Shown here: positions 62,504 to 64,000 of the stretch, in pieces
Position numbering within the stretch: position 1 is the first letter of the stretch
How the letters are laid out: every line of letters begins with the position of its first letter
NCBI GenBank assembly: GCA_029224185.1
Contig: CM055196.1
Coordinates: forward strand, 15,426,009 to 15,490,008
Direction of reading: 5' to 3'
DNA: 64,000 bases
Source of the DNA: Karalla daura
Taxonomy: Eukaryota; Chordata; Actinopteri; Chaetodontiformes; Leiognathidae
Notes under the pieces: model-generated
What the model was told of the DNA's origin: nothing
Seen by the model: only the letters and a program-made list of their open reading frames with translations
Database searches by the model: none
Made by a program: the position numbers and the translations under genes

Positions 62504-64000
62504 TCAAGATTTTTCACTTCCCTTTCCGAGTTTTGTTCACAACCCTTATTTCAGGGAGTCCCCATTTGAAAAACAATGATCTGTTATTGCCAGCTCCTGG
62601 AGACCTCGGGTCAGATATTGTGTCTTCACTCCCTCTCATCCAGCTGTGAAGTCTTAAGATTAAGATGTTTGTTGTCAGAGTCTGTGAAGGTTCTCGGGCG
62701 TCCAGGTCATGGTAGTCTTAGAGAGATAACAAATAATAATAATAATAAAATAAATCGACTTCTGTTCAGTTCTCTGTTGTTTAAGGTGGAGGCTATGAAT
62801 CACTGATATCAGGATGATTCCTCAGAGATACTTCAGATACTATTTTACAAGCCCCTTTATGATTCCAGTTTTAGGTGTGTGGGGATTTTTTTATAGGTCT
62901 GGCAACTATGTAGGTTTTACTCATGCAGGAGCATATGACTTACTAGAACATTGCAACTTTTGCCCAAACTAATACCCTCAGATGCCATTTTATCCTGGTT
63001 ATAGATGTGAGAATATTCTGCGTAAATATGGCACTATTTCATGCTCATCTGGCAACTGAATGTAAGCTTTACACAGATTGGGTGTATCCGCTGACACAAA
63101 TAATCACGTGACTTCACATTTTTTGGTAAACCATGAAGTCGAGTGACTTTTGCCTGGACTAATACCTTTTTTGTGGGAACATTATACTTGATTTCTGCTC
63201 CATTCTGGCACGATTCCATGATTTATCCCGATTGGGTGTCTTGGCCTGCCACTCACATGAATGGCCATGTGACTTTACATCACTTGCTAAACAACATAGT
63301 TTAGCTCAGTGGTAACTTGAACTGAGCTAATTTAACTCATACTCACACTGGCGATACGTATGTGGAGCACATACACGTTCCGGCTTATAAGTCTGAGCCA
63401 GAGTCAGAGGAGGAACATTGAGGAAAAACCAGCTGAAACTGCCACAGCCGAGTCCTTTCATTTATTTGTGTACCTGAATGGACTCGGGGGATGTGGTGCT
63501 TTGCGTTATATCCTGTCTCTACTGAAATTTGCCTGTTCATCTTCCGTTTCAGTTTCCAAAACATATATATGAATGAGGGAATGAAGAGGACATGAAAGAG
63601 TTAAATTAGGGAGTATTTCAACGGGTGGAGTACTGGATCTGGACATGGATGGGTGCTTGCGAGCCAGGCGGGGTGCCAGACCAGGCCGTGTCCCAGAGAT
63701 AAGTAATTTCTCTTCAGATACCTAGAAAAGATTCCAGAGCAACTCAGGTGTAACAGAGTGTGTCTAAATATCAGGCCACACTTCTCTGTGAATTTCCCTC
63801 TGGGATTAATAAAGTATTTTTCATTCATTCTGGTTCTTTTAAGTCTCTTTTTTTTGCCCCACCCTGTGCATCCATCAGAATGTGTCACTCACACCATTGA
63901 CGTGCTCTGCGGTGACAAGGATGCCACCTGGTCCCGTCATTAAGTGCAGCCTTATGGCTCTGAGGCCTGTTGTCACATTTGCCACTACAATGACTCCACA
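62504..64000. other. No gene recognised
   Basis: The open frames here are short, lack recognisable domains and lack paired splice sites. Near 63798-63825 there is a repeat tail (ccctctgggattaataaagt) like that near 26303-26340. Confidence 0.5.

Noticed and set aside
63360..63888. Open frames of 70 and 95 residues at the right end
   Set aside because: No domains; the minus frame overlaps a retroelement tail.
1..64000. tRNA genes, CRISPR arrays, bacterial-type operons or intact transposase/reverse transcriptase genes
   Set aside because: None seen; only SINE-type and LINE-like remnants without coding capacity.

Overview
This is a stretch of ray-finned (teleost) fish genome. The evidence is multi-exon vertebrate genes with GT-AG introns, abundant (CA)n microsatellites, tRNA-derived SINE remnants, and proteins that read as fish versions of human chromosome 15q23-q24 genes. 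I rebuilt exon structures by hand from splice signals and reading-frame phase. All phases close exactly for the six genes that are complete or nearly so; ccdc33 lacks its 5' part.

Layout. 1-7.0 kb: no exon I can support, probably upstream introns of ccdc33. 7.0-12.3 kb (+): 3' part of ccdc33. 12.7-15.2 kb (-): cyp11a1, the mitochondrial cholesterol side-chain cleavage P450, tail-to-tail with ccdc33. 16.0-18.7 kb (-): stoml1, a stomatin/SCP2 protein. 20.0-22.6 kb (-): nr2e3, the photoreceptor nuclear receptor. 22.6-28.0 kb: intergenic, with repeat remnants and a long AAGAG array. 28.0-35.9 kb (-): hexa, lysosomal beta-hexosaminidase alpha-type subunit. 37.6-51.3 kb (+): arih1, an RBR ubiquitin ligase, divergent from hexa and with a 2.5 kb 3'UTR. 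51.7-62.1 kb (-): a C15orf39-like gene, tail-to-tail with arih1, whose last exon adds a Spin/Ssty (Tudor-like) domain. 62.1-64 kb: promoter-like simple repeats, then nothing I can assign.

The genes do not form a pathway. They are a compact, rearranged 15q23-24 synteny block: mitochondrial steroid synthesis (cyp11a1), endolysosomal sterol/membrane handling (stoml1), lysosomal glycolipid breakdown (hexa), retinal transcription (nr2e3), ubiquitin transfer (arih1) and two poorly characterised proteins (ccdc33, C15orf39-like).

I see no new defence, mobile or CRISPR-like system. The observations most worth checking are: the Tudor-like tail of the C15orf39-like protein; a predicted upstream ORF that ends on that protein's start codon; a hexa subunit mixing alpha-type and beta-type specificity residues; and long (UG)n tracts lying directly against the 3' splice sites of cyp11a1 exon 6 and arih1 exon 12.
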